From Actinomycetes bacterium (GTDB lineage: Bacteria > Actinomycetota > Actinomycetes > Nanopelagicales > Nanopelagicaceae): a stretch of 42,848 nucleotides of DNA. The position numbers and the translations under genes were made by a program. The DNA lies in assembly GCA_919902125.1 (NCBI GenBank), contig CAKKQM010000004.1, positions 1-42,848 of the forward strand, in the 5' to 3' direction. Position 1 is the first letter of the stretch. The number at the start of each line of letters is the position of its first letter. Shown here in pieces: positions 27,880-39,173 of the stretch. Under the pieces are notes generated by a model that did not search any database, had not been told where the DNA came from, and saw nothing but the letters and a program-made list of their open reading frames with translations.

Positions 27880-28740
27880 ATGATCCGACTGCGCTTAGAG
27901 CGTGCCCTCTCGCCGATCCTGGGCCTGCTTCTCTTCTTACAGGCAGGAATTATTGTTACCGGAGGTGCCGTTCGGCTAACTGGTTCGGGCCTTGGTTGCC
28001 CGACCTGGCCAGAGTGCACAGCGGGCTCGTACACGCCCATCCCAGATCAGGTTGAAGGGCAGATCCATGCCTGGATTGAATTCGGTAATCGCCTATTTAC
28101 TTTCGCCCTCGTCTTCGTAGCTCTTGGTGCGCTGGGCGCTGTTCTTGTTCTGCAAAGAAGAGATATACGCGCTCTGGCAATAGGACAGGTGGCAGGAATT
28201 TTCGCGCAAATTCCCCTGGGGGGAATTACAGTGCTAACTCGACTCAATCCAATTGCTGTTGCATCGCATTTTCTACTATCGATTATATTGATCGCCGCTG
28301 GAACATCGCTCTACGAGCGCCGAAAGCCTCTCGCTCTCATTGCACCTGAAGTCAGAATGGGAAACTGGCTCCTTGCACGATTCCATCTTGTGTTAGCGGC
28401 GATCGTGATTATCGTTGGAACGGTTGTCACCGGTAGCGGGCCGCATGCTGGTGATGCTTCTGCTCCGCGCTTCCATATTAAAATACAGACGATTGCATGG
28501 ATCCATGCTGATCTAGTGATTGCACTTGGCTTGGTGACAATTGCTCTCTATCTGCTATCTGCACAACGATCTCTTCTTAGAAAGCGGATACTTATTTTTG
28601 CCTTCATTGCCCTCCTGCAAGGCGGCATTGGTTTTCTTCAGTATTATCAAGGCTTGCCGGAATTACTTGTTGGCGCACATCTCCTAGGAGCGACACTGGT
28701 ATGGATTAGTGCCTGGCGAATTCATCTGGCAGCTAAGTGA
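27880..28740 (+). CDS. ctaA: Heme A synthase (COX15/CtaA)
   Basis: Oxidises the methyl group of heme O to heme A for cytochrome aa3. The 286-aa membrane protein has about eight predicted helices. Visible are the periplasmic Cys pair LGCPTWPEC (about 46-54), EFGNRL with the catalytic Glu, and the heme-ligand histidines in VASHFLLS, RFHLVLA, WIHADLV and VGAHLLGA. First of a plus-strand run ctaA-tkt-tal-pgi. The heme O synthase gene ctaB, usually next to tkt or ctaA in actinobacteria, is not here. Confidence 0.93.
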   Translation: MIRLRLERALSPILGLLLFLQAGIIVTGGAVRLTGSGLGCPTWPECTAGSYTPIPDQVEGQIHAWIEFGNRLFTFALVFVALGALGAVLVLQRRDIRALAIGQVAGIFAQIPLGGITVLTRLNPIAVASHFLLSIILIAAGTSLYERRKPLALIAPEVRMGNWLLARFHLVLAAIVIIVGTVVTGSGPHAGDASAPRFHIKIQTIAWIHADLVIALGLVTIALYLLSAQRSLLRKRILIFAFIALLQGGIGFLQYYQGLPELLVGAHLLGATLVWISAWRIHLAAK

Positions 28741-28748
28741 GGGAAGAA

Positions 28749-30809
28749 ATGAGAGCGCAATCACCATCAGTTTGGAATGAACTCGACGATCGGGCCGTTG
28801 CTTATGCACGAGCGTTGGCAATGGATGCAGTGCAGAAGGTTGGCAATGGACACCCAGGCACGGCGATGTCATTGGCACCAGTTGCCTACACTCTTTTCCA
28901 GCGCCACCTCATTCATGATCCCGCTGATCCCACCTGGCTAGGTCGTGACAGATTTATTCTTTCCTGCGGACATTCATCGCTGACTCTTTACACCCAACTC
29001 TTTTACAGCGGATATGGCGTTGAATTGGAAGACTTAAAGCAGTTCCGCACCTGGGGTTCTCTTACACCAGGGCATCCCGAGTTTGGCCACACTGCAGGAG
29101 TTGAAACAACTACCGGCCCACTTGGACAAGGCGTAGCAAATGGTGTTGGTATGGCAATGGCTGCCAGATACGAGCGAGGATTGCTCGATCCAGATGCACC
29201 ATTGGGTGAAAGTATCTTCGACCATAATATCTGGGTAATTTGTTCCGACGGCGATCTGCAAGAAGGCGTTAGTGCCGAAGCCTCATCTCTGGCCGGTACA
29301 CAACAACTAGGCGCACTCAATATTATTTATGACGCCAACCGAATCTCAATTGAAGGTGATACTCACGTAGCTTTTACCGAAGACGTTTCTGCTCGCTATC
29401 GCGCTTATGGGTGGCATGTTATAGATGTTCCAGTCCTCACTGATGGAAATATCGATCGTATTGCACTTGAAGCAGCCATTGCTGAGGCCAAACAGGAACT
29501 GCACCGACCCACTCTCATTCACATGCACTCCGTTATCGCCTGGCCTGCTCCCAAAGCGCAAGGCACAGCCAAATCGCACGGTTCAGCTCTAGGGGATCTG
29601 GAAATTGCTGAGACAAAAAAAGTGCTGGGCCTTGATCCAGAAGAAACATTTGCGATGCCTGCTGAAATTTTGGCACATGTCCGAGCCGTTAAATCTCGTG
29701 GCTTTGAATTACATAAGCAGTGGGATCTTCAGTTCGTGCAATGGGAAAAAAACAATCCCGAACGCGCCGCATTGTTGACGCGCTTGCGCCAACGCGCCCT
29801 GCCTAATGAATGGGAAAAATCAATTCTGGAATTTCCTGCCGGGAAAGATCTTTCCACCCGGAAAGCATCCGGTGATGTTATTCAAGAGCTCGCCAAGATT
29901 CTCCCTGAGTTCTGGGGTGGCTCTGCTGATCTAGCAGAGAGCAACAACACCACCATCGAAGGCGGCGGCTCGTTCTTGCCCGCAAGCAGCGCAATGGCTG
30001 GAGCGAATCCTTACGGGCGGATTATTCACTTTGGTATCCGCGAACATGCAATGGGGTCAATCCTTAATGGAATCACCCTCCATGGCTTAACCCGGACCTT
30101 CGCAGGAACGTTCCTGGTCTTTAGCGATTACATGCGCCCGCCTGCTCGATTGGCAGCGTTGATGCACTTAGGTGTCACCTTTATCTGGAGCCATGATTCG
30201 ATTGGTCTGGGTGAGGATGGCCCAACTCATCAACCCATTGAACATATCGCAGCTCTGCGAGCCATTCCTGGTCTTGCCGTCATCCGACCTGCCGATGCCA
30301 ATGAGACCGTTCATGCTTGGCGATCTATTATCGCCCGAGATGAACCTTGCGCGCTCTTGCTCTCTCGTCAGAACCTGCCAGTCTTTGACCGCACCATCTT
30401 TGCAGACGCCGCTGGAGTTGAACGTGGTGCATACATTTTGAAAGAGGCCAGCAGTACGCCTCCAACGGCGATCCTTATTGCTACCGGGTCAGAAGTTTCA
30501 CTTGCAGTTGCAGCTCAAGTCATTCTCGAAAGCAGAGGAGTTGCCACTCGAGTAGTCAGCGCTCCATGCCTTGAATGGTTCGCGCAGCAACCTCAAATTT
30601 ATCGCGATCAAGTCTTACCTCCATCGGTTACCTTGCGCATTAGTGTTGAAGCGGGGATTGCGCAAGGATGGCGTGAATATGTGGGCGATCGTGGTGCATC
30701 TGTCTCCATTGAACATTACGGCGCATCTGCTTCAGCCGGAGTGCTCTTCAAAGAATTCGGTTTTACTCCAGAACGGATCACGGATGAAGTCACTCGGAGA
30801 TTACCGTGA
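28749..30809 (+). CDS. tkt: Transketolase
   Basis: Thiamine-diphosphate enzyme moving two-carbon units in the non-oxidative pentose phosphate pathway. I choose the ATG at 28749 (AGGGAAG just upstream), giving 686 aa; the track uses a GTG four codons earlier that overlaps the ctaA stop. Motifs: GHPGTAMSLAP, CGHSSLTLYTQL, the ThDP-binding SDGDLQEG (about 155), and the catalytic Glu in GIREHAMGSI (about 415). Overlaps tal by 4 bases (GTGA). Confidence 0.97.
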   Translation: MRAQSPSVWNELDDRAVAYARALAMDAVQKVGNGHPGTAMSLAPVAYTLFQRHLIHDPADPTWLGRDRFILSCGHSSLTLYTQLFYSGYGVELEDLKQFRTWGSLTPGHPEFGHTAGVETTTGPLGQGVANGVGMAMAARYERGLLDPDAPLGESIFDHNIWVICSDGDLQEGVSAEASSLAGTQQLGALNIIYDANRISIEGDTHVAFTEDVSARYRAYGWHVIDVPVLTDGNIDRIALEAAIAEAKQELHRPTLIHMHSVIAWPAPKAQGTAKSHGSALGDLEIAETKKVLGLDPEETFAMPAEILAHVRAVKSRGFELHKQWDLQFVQWEKNNPERAALLTRLRQRALPNEWEKSILEFPAGKDLSTRKASGDVIQELAKILPEFWGGSADLAESNNTTIEGGGSFLPASSAMAGANPYGRIIHFGIREHAMGSILNGITLHGLTRTFAGTFLVFSDYMRPPARLAALMHLGVTFIWSHDSIGLGEDGPTHQPIEHIAALRAIPGLAVIRPADANETVHAWRSIIARDEPCALLLSRQNLPVFDRTIFADAAGVERGAYILKEASSTPPTAILIATGSEVSLAVAAQVILESRGVATRVVSAPCLEWFAQQPQIYRDQVLPPSVTLRISVEAGIAQGWREYVGDRGASVSIEHYGASASAGVLFKEFGFTPERITDEVTRRLP

Positions 30810-31903
30810 TTACTACCCAGATTGCTAAAGCTGGAACTTCCATCTGGCTAGATGATCTTTCTCGTAGCAAGTTGACAGGCACAGATCCGCATTCACTCCC
30901 CTACCGCATTGCACATAATGGCGTTGTTGGTGTCACCACCAATCCCAGTATCTTCAACAGCGCAATTTCCAAAGGTGCCGAATACGCTGCAGATATCTCT
31001 GCGCTAAAAGGTAAGAGCGCTGATGAAGTCGTGCAGAAACTGACCAGCGATGATGTTCGCAGTGCATGCGATCTTTTTGCACCCATCTTCCAGGCAACCT
31101 CGGGACTTGATGGACGAGTAAGTATCGAAGTGGACCCACGTTGCGCACATGACACTACGACAACTATCTCTGAAGGCAAAGAATTGTGGCGCATTGTCGA
31201 TCGCCCTAACGTCATGATTAAAGTTCCGGCAACCTGGGAGGGGCTTGCCGCCATAACCGAGTTAATCTCACTGGGAATCAGTGTCAACGTGACTCTGATT
31301 TTCTCCATTGATCGTTATAAGCAGGTAATGGATGCTTTTATGAGCGGACTTGAGCATCGCCTTGCATCTGGTGGTGCAATTGACCAGGTCACCTCTGTCG
31401 CCTCATTCTTCATAAGTCGGATCGATTCTGCGATTGATCCACTGCTAAAAGCAGATGGCTCACCAACTGCCCTTGCACTACTCGGAAAAGCTGCGATTGC
31501 CAATGCCAGACTCGCCTATCAGTCATTTGAATCACAGCTGCGCACTGCGCGTTGGCGCAAACTTGCAGACCATGGCGCCCGAGTGCAGCGTCCCCTCTGG
31601 GCATCCACCGGCGTCAAAGACCCGGCATATGAAAAGACTCGCTATGTTTTTGGGCTCATCGCACCTGCGACAGTTAATACCATGCCGCAAGCAACTTTAG
31701 ATGCCGTTCTAGAGCACGCGCAATTCCAGCAGGTCGATATCTCATCAACCTATGCAGAATCGCGTTCTATTATCGATTCTCTGGCGAAGCAAAGAATTGA
31801 TATCGCCACCATCACTACTGAATTAGAAAATGATGGCGTCAGTAAGTTTGCAGATTCATGGATTGAATTGTTGGCCAATGTTGAAAAGGCGCTTAAGCGA
31901 TGA
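30806..31903 (+). CDS. tal: Transaldolase
   Basis: Moves a dihydroxyacetone unit between sugar phosphates. The 365-aa protein starts at GTG, with GGAG six bases upstream, inside the tkt stop (GTGA overlap). Visible are GTSIWLDDLSRSKL, GVTTNPSIFNSAIS, the Schiff-base lysine in MIKVPATWEG (about 137) and LWASTGVKDPAY. This is the longer actinobacterial/cyanobacterial type. Overlaps pgi by 4 bases (ATGA). Confidence 0.96.
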   Translation: MITTQIAKAGTSIWLDDLSRSKLTGTDPHSLPYRIAHNGVVGVTTNPSIFNSAISKGAEYAADISALKGKSADEVVQKLTSDDVRSACDLFAPIFQATSGLDGRVSIEVDPRCAHDTTTTISEGKELWRIVDRPNVMIKVPATWEGLAAITELISLGISVNVTLIFSIDRYKQVMDAFMSGLEHRLASGGAIDQVTSVASFFISRIDSAIDPLLKADGSPTALALLGKAAIANARLAYQSFESQLRTARWRKLADHGARVQRPLWASTGVKDPAYEKTRYVFGLIAPATVNTMPQATLDAVLEHAQFQQVDISSTYAESRSIIDSLAKQRIDIATITTELENDGVSKFADSWIELLANVEKALKR

Positions 31904-33438
31904 TCAGGATCCACGGATCAATAACCTCTAAAATTGACCAATTTGATCCCAGATTCATCGCTCTGGTTGAAGCTAGCGATCGACTTTCTAAAAAAGATGC
32001 AGCACTCTGGGGTCCAACCGCAGCAATCGAAGCTGCCATCCGTCTGAACTGGATTGATCTTCCGCAATCCTCACGTGCACTCTTGCCAGAGTTGGATGCC
32101 TTGGCCGCTAAGTTTCGTCATTGCAGACGGGTGATTCTCTGCGGCATGGGAGGCTCGTCCCTAGCCCCGGAGGTGATTGCTGCTACGTATCAGAAAGAAC
32201 TCTTCGTACTCGACAGCACCGATCCCGATTATCTGGCGCATGCATTAGCACAAGATTTAGCTACCAGCGTTGTCGTCGTGAGTTCCAAGTCTGGTTCGAC
32301 TATTGAGACTGCCTGCCTAAGAGCGCTCTTTGAAGAACGTTTCACCAATGCTGGTTTGAAACCAATGGAGCATATGGTGATCGTTACAGATCCCGATTCG
32401 CCGTTGGATCACGCTGCGCGCCAGGGCGGATTCACGGTAGTCAATGCTGACCCGCATATTGGGGGACGATTTAGCGCACTGAGCGCTTTCGGTTTAGTTC
32501 CCGCAGCGCTTATTGGCGTAGATGTATCAGTGCTTCTTGATAGCGCAAGCGATGCTATGCAGAACTTCCAAGGAGTTCAATCCCCTGCTGTTGCAACTGC
32601 TTACCTGCTGGCCTATCACGCTGGCCAATATCTCGCTTTTAACGACTCTGGCTCTGGCATGCCCGGGTTATCTGACTGGATTGAACAACTTATTGCCGAA
32701 TCTACCGGCAAAGAGCAAGTCGGACGGTTGCCAGTTGTCATTGAATCGCCTACCGCGACAATCGGGGGTGACGGGATTCGCATTGCTTTCACGGGATCAA
32801 GTGATCTGGTAGTCGAAGCAGATTTGGGTGCGCATTTTATTTTCTGGGAATGGGTAACTGCGCTTATTGGATTTGCGCTGACGATAGATCCATTCAACCA
32901 ACCCAATGTCACCGAAGCAAAAATACAGACTTCTAAGCTTCTAGATACCTGGGCGGGTAAATTGCCGCATTTGGAACCTCACGAACATGACGGAGCAGTC
33001 GAAATATTTGCAGATGCCACCTCAACCCAAGATGCGCTCATCCAAGTTATCAATGCCGTTAAAAACGATGGCTATATCGCTGTAATGGCATACCTAGATC
33101 GCAGGCAAGACCAAGAGTTGGCACAGTTGCGCCGAATCCTTGCTGATAAAAGCCAGCGCCCGGTCACCTTTGGCTGGGGACCGCGTTTTCTTCACTCCAC
33201 GGGCCAGTTCCATAAAGGCGGCCCACGCAATGGCGTATTCCTGCAAATCACCGCAGAACCCCGCGAAGATATCGCCATCCCAGGTCAGAAGTTTACTTTT
33301 CAGACCTTGATCATGGCCCAAGCCCTGGGAGATGCAGAAGCACTAACGTCGCGTAAATTTACTGTTCTGCGTTTACATCTTAAAGATAGGGCAGTTGGAG
33401 TTGCAGAGATACTCACCGCAGCACGAGCAATAATTTAG
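31900..33438 (+). CDS. pgi: Glucose-6-phosphate isomerase
   Basis: Interconverts glucose 6-phosphate and fructose 6-phosphate. The 512-aa protein contains GMGGSSLAPEVI (about 82-93), SSKSGSTIET (about 128-137) and GRFSALSAFGLVPAAL, the phosphosugar-binding SIS core. It is shorter and more divergent than the classical PGI of about 550 aa and resembles the isomerase part of proteins fused to transaldolase; here tal and pgi are separate but overlap by ATGA. zwf, opcA and pgl, often next in this cluster, are absent. Its end overlaps rbpA on the opposite strand by 4 bases. Confidence 0.92.
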   Translation: MIRIHGSITSKIDQFDPRFIALVEASDRLSKKDAALWGPTAAIEAAIRLNWIDLPQSSRALLPELDALAAKFRHCRRVILCGMGGSSLAPEVIAATYQKELFVLDSTDPDYLAHALAQDLATSVVVVSSKSGSTIETACLRALFEERFTNAGLKPMEHMVIVTDPDSPLDHAARQGGFTVVNADPHIGGRFSALSAFGLVPAALIGVDVSVLLDSASDAMQNFQGVQSPAVATAYLLAYHAGQYLAFNDSGSGMPGLSDWIEQLIAESTGKEQVGRLPVVIESPTATIGGDGIRIAFTGSSDLVVEADLGAHFIFWEWVTALIGFALTIDPFNQPNVTEAKIQTSKLLDTWAGKLPHLEPHEHDGAVEIFADATSTQDALIQVINAVKNDGYIAVMAYLDRRQDQELAQLRRILADKSQRPVTFGWGPRFLHSTGQFHKGGPRNGVFLQITAEPREDIAIPGQKFTFQTLIMAQALGDAEALTSRKFTVLRLHLKDRAVGVAEILTAARAII

Positions 33439-33779
33439 TCGTCTTCTCCGCGTAATTTACGGAGCGCTTCTTCGAGAATTTTGGAACCTTCGGCATCGCT
33501 GCGACGTTCTTTTACATAAGCCAGGTGAGTCTTATATGGCTCATTCTTTATAGGGCTAGGTGGATTGGCCTTATCGCGCCCTGCTGGGTAACCACATCGG
33601 GGGCAATCCCATTCATCTGGAATAACGACTGTGCCATCTTCCGCAAAAGAGGGGCGCGTCTCGTGACCATTGGAGCACCAATAGGAAACTTGGAAACGAC
33701 CAATCGACTCGCCCCGTTCGGCTTCGCCCATTGGGCCGGCACCAACCCGGCTACCTCGAATTGCGCTTCCGCCTGCCAT
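33435..33779 (-). CDS. rbpA: RNA polymerase-binding protein RbpA
   Basis: Actinobacterial transcription factor that binds RNA polymerase and the principal sigma factor and helps open promoters. The 114-aa protein has the N-terminal SAIRGSRVGAGP, the zinc-type core WCSNGHE / WDCPRCGYPAG, and the C-terminal KTHLAYVKERRSDAEG sigma-interacting region. Its stop overlaps the convergent pgi stop. Transcribed separately from or after secG with a 58-base gap. Confidence 0.97.
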   Translation of the reverse strand: MAGGSAIRGSRVGAGPMGEAERGESIGRFQVSYWCSNGHETRPSFAEDGTVVIPDEWDCPRCGYPAGRDKANPPSPIKNEPYKTHLAYVKERRSDAEGSKILEEALRKLRGEDD

Positions 33780-33837
33780 TTTTTCTCCCTAAATCATTAC
33801 GACGTTTGATGTAACCAAAAAAATCGATTGAACTGTT

Positions 33838-34065
33838 CTACTTGAGAACCAGGCTCAGCGCTACGACACTTGCGAACCAGAGACCCCCAACAACAATGGT
33901 GATCCGATCAAGGTTCCGCTCGACCACGGAGGACCCACCGTAGTTGGAAGATACGCCACCACCGAATAAATCGGACAGGCCGCTCCCTTTACCTTTATGG
34001 AGAAGGACCAAGAGGATCATCACCACGCTCGTGATCACGAGCAGGATAGAAAGCGCCAGTTTCAT
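33838..34065 (-). CDS. secG: Preprotein translocase subunit SecG
   Basis: Accessory membrane subunit of SecYEG. The 75-aa protein has two membrane helices (about 4-22 and 54-73) flanking the conserved HKGKGSGLSDLFGGG loop. Downstream of tpiA by 54 bases, the usual actinobacterial position. Confidence 0.95.
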   Translation of the reverse strand: MKLALSILLVITSVVMILLVLLHKGKGSGLSDLFGGGVSSNYGGSSVVERNLDRITIVVGGLWFASVVALSLVLK

Positions 34066-34119
34066 TAATACTCCTTATAAAACCGTAAAAGATCTGGTAG
34101 ACGAGAAGGATACTGCAAA

Positions 34120-34893
34120 TCAGCTCGTCAGATAAAACTTGACGATCTTGGCAAGTTCGGCAGGATCCAGGCTCGCTCCCCCAATAAGGGCACCGTCGAC
34201 ATCAGGCTGCTGCATGATTTCAGCAATATTGGCTGACTTCACCGATCCGCCATAGAGCATCCGCATATTCTCAGCGATCTCGCTCGAGGCGATTTCTGCA
34301 ATTTCATGACGGATGGCAGTACAAACTTCCTGCGCATCCTCGGGTGTGGCGGTTTTCCCGGTACCGATGGCCCAGACGGGTTCATAAGCAATAACGATTT
34401 TCTTCATTTCTGGTTTTGTGAAATTGGCAAGTCCTGCTCGTACTTGCCTGAGCACATAGGAAACATGGGTACCAGCTTCGCGGATTGCAAGTTCTTCACC
34501 AACACAGAAAATTGGAGTCAGCTCGTTGGCCAAGGCCGCCTTTATCTTCCGGTTAATCAATGCATCATCTTCATGATGAATCCCGCGACGTTCGCTATGC
34601 CCGATTACAACAAAGGTACAACCCAACTTTGCCAACATTGCCCCGGAGATATCGCCCGTAAATGCTCCATGTGATTCAGGTGATAAATCCTGTGCCCCGT
34701 AAAGAAGTCGCAGACGATCGCCATCTACCAAAGTCTGCACCGAACGGATATCGGTAAAAGGTGGAATTACCGCAACATCCACGGCGTCATAATCTTTATC
34801 ATCAAGGCTGTAAACCAGCTTCTGCGTTACGGCAATCGCCTCAAGGTGATTGAGGTTCATTTTCCAGTTACCTGCCATTAGCGGTTTGCGCAT
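34120..34893 (-). CDS. tpiA: Triosephosphate isomerase
   Basis: Interconverts dihydroxyacetone phosphate and glyceraldehyde 3-phosphate. The 257-aa protein has AGNWKMN with the catalytic Lys, IGHSERR with the catalytic His, and the Glu plus flexible loop [20 protein letters not shown] binds phosphate. Third gene of gap-pgk-tpiA-secG. Confidence 0.98.
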   Translation of the reverse strand: MRKPLMAGNWKMNLNHLEAIAVTQKLVYSLDDKDYDAVDVAVIPPFTDIRSVQTLVDGDRLRLLYGAQDLSPESHGAFTGDISGAMLAKLGCTFVVIGHSERRGIHHEDDALINRKIKAALANELTPIFCVGEELAIREAGTHVSYVLRQVRAGLANFTKPEMKKIVIAYEPVWAIGTGKTATPEDAQEVCTAIRHEIAEIASSEIAENMRMLYGGSVKSANIAEIMQQPDVDGALIGGASLDPAELAKIVKFYLTS

Positions 34894-34916
34894 GATTGCT
34901 CCTTCATAGTGCTCTC

Positions 34917-36103
34917 TTATAGACCTAAAGCCGAAAGTCCAGGAAGTTCCTTGCCCTCGAGATATTCCAGCGCTGCTCCGCCGCCAGTGGATATATAACC
35001 GAAGTCAGAATCTGCAAAACCCATGGATCGAACCGCGGCTGCTGAGTCACCACCACCCACGACGGAAATTCCAGAGACCTTGGTAAGTGCTTCTGCAACC
35101 ACTTTAGTGCCCGCCGCGAAAGATGGGAACTCGAAGACTCCCATTGGCCCATTCCAGAAAACAGTTTTACATGTTGCGATAGCGGCTGCGAAATCTGCGC
35201 TAGAGGCTGGACCGATATCAAGACCCATCTGATCTGCGGGAATCGCATCCGCGTTCACAAGCGTGGCAGGGGCGTCGGCTGCGAACTTCGGTGCTACAAC
35301 TATGTCGGTTGGCAGATGTAGATCAACCCCATTAATTTCTGCCCGGGCAATGAGTTCTTTCACCGTTGCAATGAGATCGGTCTCAACCAGAGAAGAACCA
35401 ACCTCTTTGCCTTGCGCTGCTAGAAAAGTGAAAACCATCCCTCCGCCGATAGCCAGGAGATCGACCTTATCTAGAAGGTTGGCGATCACACCGATCTTGT
35501 CAGAGACCTTGGCGCCCCCTAAAACCACTCCGTAAGGACGCTCTGGGTCTTGCGTCAGTTTCTTGAGAACCTCAACTTCAGCGGTTACCAGATATCCAGG
35601 CGCATGTGGCAACAATTGCGGCAGATCAAAGACCGATGCATGTTTTCGATGGACGGCACCGAATCCATCGCCAACGTACGCGTCGACCAAGTCGGCTAAT
35701 TGCTGCGCAAATGCTCCGCGTTCATTCTCGTCTTTACTGGTTTCAGCAGCGCTAAAGCGTAAATTCTCTAGGAGTAATATCTGGCCTGATTGCAGAGTTT
35801 GCGCTTTTATTGAAACTTCACCGCCTGATACTGCACCAACGAATTCAACTGGCAGATTGAGTAATTCAGCTAAGCGTTTTGCTACAGGCGCCAATGAAAG
35901 TTCTGGCTTTACTTCACCTTTGGGGCGGCCTAAGTGCGCGCCGATTATCAGCGATGCGCCACCATCAAGCAAATACTTAATGGTGGGCAACGATGCACGG
36001 ATTCGACCATCATCAGTGATGACCCCATCCTTAAGCGGGATATTGAAATCGCAGCGAAGAAAGACTCGCTTGCCAGAAATCTCAAGCGCTTCAAGGAGCG
36101 ACA

Positions 36104-36104
<1 letters not shown>
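34917..36104 (-). CDS. pgk: Phosphoglycerate kinase
   Basis: Makes ATP from 1,3-bisphosphoglycerate. The start is the ATG at 36104 ([21 protein letters not shown]), which overlaps the gap stop by one base (TAATG); the track start lies within gap. The 395-aa protein shows [27 protein letters not shown] and the C-terminal GGGDSAAA nucleotide-binding loop. Confidence 0.98.
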
Positions 36105-37243
<1,139 letters not shown>

Positions 37244-38221
37244 TTAATTAAGGAGATCCGGTGAAAGACCAGCTTCTGTATCAGGAATACCTAAATCCCC
37301 TGCCCGTTTATCGGCCATCGCTAAGAGGCGACGGATGCGACCTGCAATTGCATCTTTGGTCATAGGAGGTGTCGCAAGTGAACCTAACTCTTCCAAACTC
37401 GCTTGACCGTGATTAATCCGCAGTTCGCCTGCCTCTTTCAAATGATCTGGAATTTGCGACCCAAGAATTTCCATTGCGCGTTGCACTCGTGCAGCGGCAG
37501 CAACGGCGGCTCGCGCCGAACGACGAAGATTCGCATCATCAAAATTGGCTAAACGATTGGCGGTCGCTCGAACTTCTCTACGCATACGACGTTCTTCCCA
37601 TGCTAAGACGCTTTCATGAGCACCAAGACGTGTAAGCAGGATACCAATGGCATCTCCATCGCGAATGACGACGCGATCGACACCACGCACTTCGCGCGCT
37701 TTTGCAGCGATACCTAGCCTTCGTGCGGCGCCAACCAGAGCAAGTGCAGCTTCTGGTCCAGGGCAAGTGATTTCCAATGACGATGAACGACCAGGTTCGG
37801 TTAATGAACCATGCGCGATAAATGCACCGCGCCAGGCGGCTTCCGCATCGCAAATTGCAGCTGAGACAACTTGTGGTGGCAAACCCCGAACTGGACGACC
37901 GTTTCCATCAACGAGTCCTGTTTGGCGTGCAAGTGCTTCCCCGTCCTTAACGACACGGACAATATAGCGACTACCTTTGCGCAGACCGCTGGAGGAGAGA
38001 ACTGCTAGATCACTCTCATGTCCATAAACATCAGCAATATCTTTCCGCAATCGCCTAGCGCTCTGTGCTGCGTCGAGTTCAACTTCAACAACAATCTTTC
38101 CTGCTGCCAGGTGGAGGCCGCCTGCAAAACGCAAGAGAGCAGAGACTTCAGCCTTCCTGCAACATGGTTTGGTAACCGAAAGTCGGCTCAGTTCATCTTT
38201 TACTGCAGAGGTCATTGCCAT
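37244..38221 (-). CDS. whiA: Sporulation/division regulator WhiA
   Basis: DNA-binding protein, in Streptomyces a partner of WhiB for division genes, but conserved in non-sporulating Gram-positives too. A start at the ATG at 38221 ([14 protein letters not shown]) gives 325 aa; the track TTG overlaps yvcK. The N-terminal LAGLIDADG-like region ([12 protein letters not shown]) and the C-terminal helix-turn-helix ([21 protein letters not shown], excerpt [11 protein letters not shown]) are present. Last of rapZ-yvcK-whiA. Confidence 0.96.
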   Translation of the reverse strand: MAMTSAVKDELSRLSVTKPCCRKAEVSALLRFAGGLHLAAGKIVVEVELDAAQSARRLRKDIADVYGHESDLAVLSSSGLRKGSRYIVRVVKDGEALARQTGLVDGNGRPVRGLPPQVVSAAICDAEAAWRGAFIAHGSLTEPGRSSSLEITCPGPEAALALVGAARRLGIAAKAREVRGVDRVVIRDGDAIGILLTRLGAHESVLAWEERRMRREVRATANRLANFDDANLRRSARAAVAAAARVQRAMEILGSQIPDHLKEAGELRINHGQASLEELGSLATPPMTKDAIAGRIRRLLAMADKRAGDLGIPDTEAGLSPDLLN

Positions 38222-38225
38222 GGGT

Positions 38226-39173
38226 CTATCCAATCAGGGTATTCGTCATGATGTTGCGGAAAACAGCGGTCAATTTTTCATCGTCATGATGGACGCTTCC
38301 GGGGGCTTTACGCAAATCGTCAACGACAAGTTCGCCACCCATCTGCGTAACCTGCTGCTTTAGGGCGCTTAAATCTCTTACAACAGAGGTGTCTGCGACC
38401 ACAAAATCACATCGCATATTCGGCGCATAGTGTGCAATCAACCCAAGATGTTCTTCAGGTGTGTACCCAGCATATTCATTACCCGTCCAATTGGGATGTG
38501 CATCAAGATTGAGTAAAACGATCTTCTTAGCACCAGCCTTCTCTAACGCTTCACGTTGCGCAGGTATTAACAGATGCGGCAAAACGCTCGAAAACCACGA
38601 ACCGGGTCCCATCGTGATCCACTCTGCATCGGCGATTGCATCCAGCGCTTCTGGTCGCGCGAGTGGATTTTCGGGCAATATCCGCAATGACTCAAGTTTG
38701 CCTTTAGCAGTTGCAACTTCTGCTTGGCCACGAACGACAAGATGCCCTACCGAAGTTAAAAAGGTTGCCTCAATATCTAAAGGCTCTGCAGCCATAGGTA
38801 ACACACGTCCAATTACTTTCAATAACGAAGCGACCCGATCAAGCCCTGCTACAGGATCTTCATCGCGATCCCAAAGAGCTGCTAAAAGTAAATTCCCTAC
38901 TGGATGCCCATTCAAAGTTCCCTCGCTAGTGAATCGATATTGCATGATCTCGGCCCAACTACGGCCCCATTCATCATCACTGCAGAGCGCCGCCAGCGCC
39001 ATACGGAGATCTCCCGGAGGAAAAATTGCAAATTCTTTACGGAGCCGGCCGCTTGAACCTCCGTTATCGGCAACTGTAACAATCGCAGTAATTGCATCCG
39101 TGATTTTACGGAGCGCCGTCAGAGTTGCCGCTAAACCATGACCCCCACCGAGCGCAACTACTTTTGGCCGCAC
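38226..39173 (-). CDS. yvcK: YvcK/CofD-like gluconeogenesis factor
   Basis: UDP-sugar-binding protein involved in cell-wall and carbon metabolism in Gram-positives. The 315-aa protein starts at GTG in TAGTG overlap with rapZ. Motifs [26 protein letters not shown], and [12 protein letters not shown] are typical. The related CofD family shares the fold, but the rapZ-yvcK-whiA context supports YvcK. Confidence 0.95.
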   Translation of the reverse strand: MRPKVVALGGGHGLAATLTALRKITDAITAIVTVADNGGSSGRLRKEFAIFPPGDLRMALAALCSDDEWGRSWAEIMQYRFTSEGTLNGHPVGNLLLAALWDRDEDPVAGLDRVASLLKVIGRVLPMAAEPLDIEATFLTSVGHLVVRGQAEVATAKGKLESLRILPENPLARPEALDAIADAEWITMGPGSWFSSVLPHLLIPAQREALEKAGAKKIVLLNLDAHPNWTGNEYAGYTPEEHLGLIAHYAPNMRCDFVVADTSVVRDLSALKQQVTQMGGELVVDDLRKAPGSVHHDDEKLTAVFRNIMTNTLIG

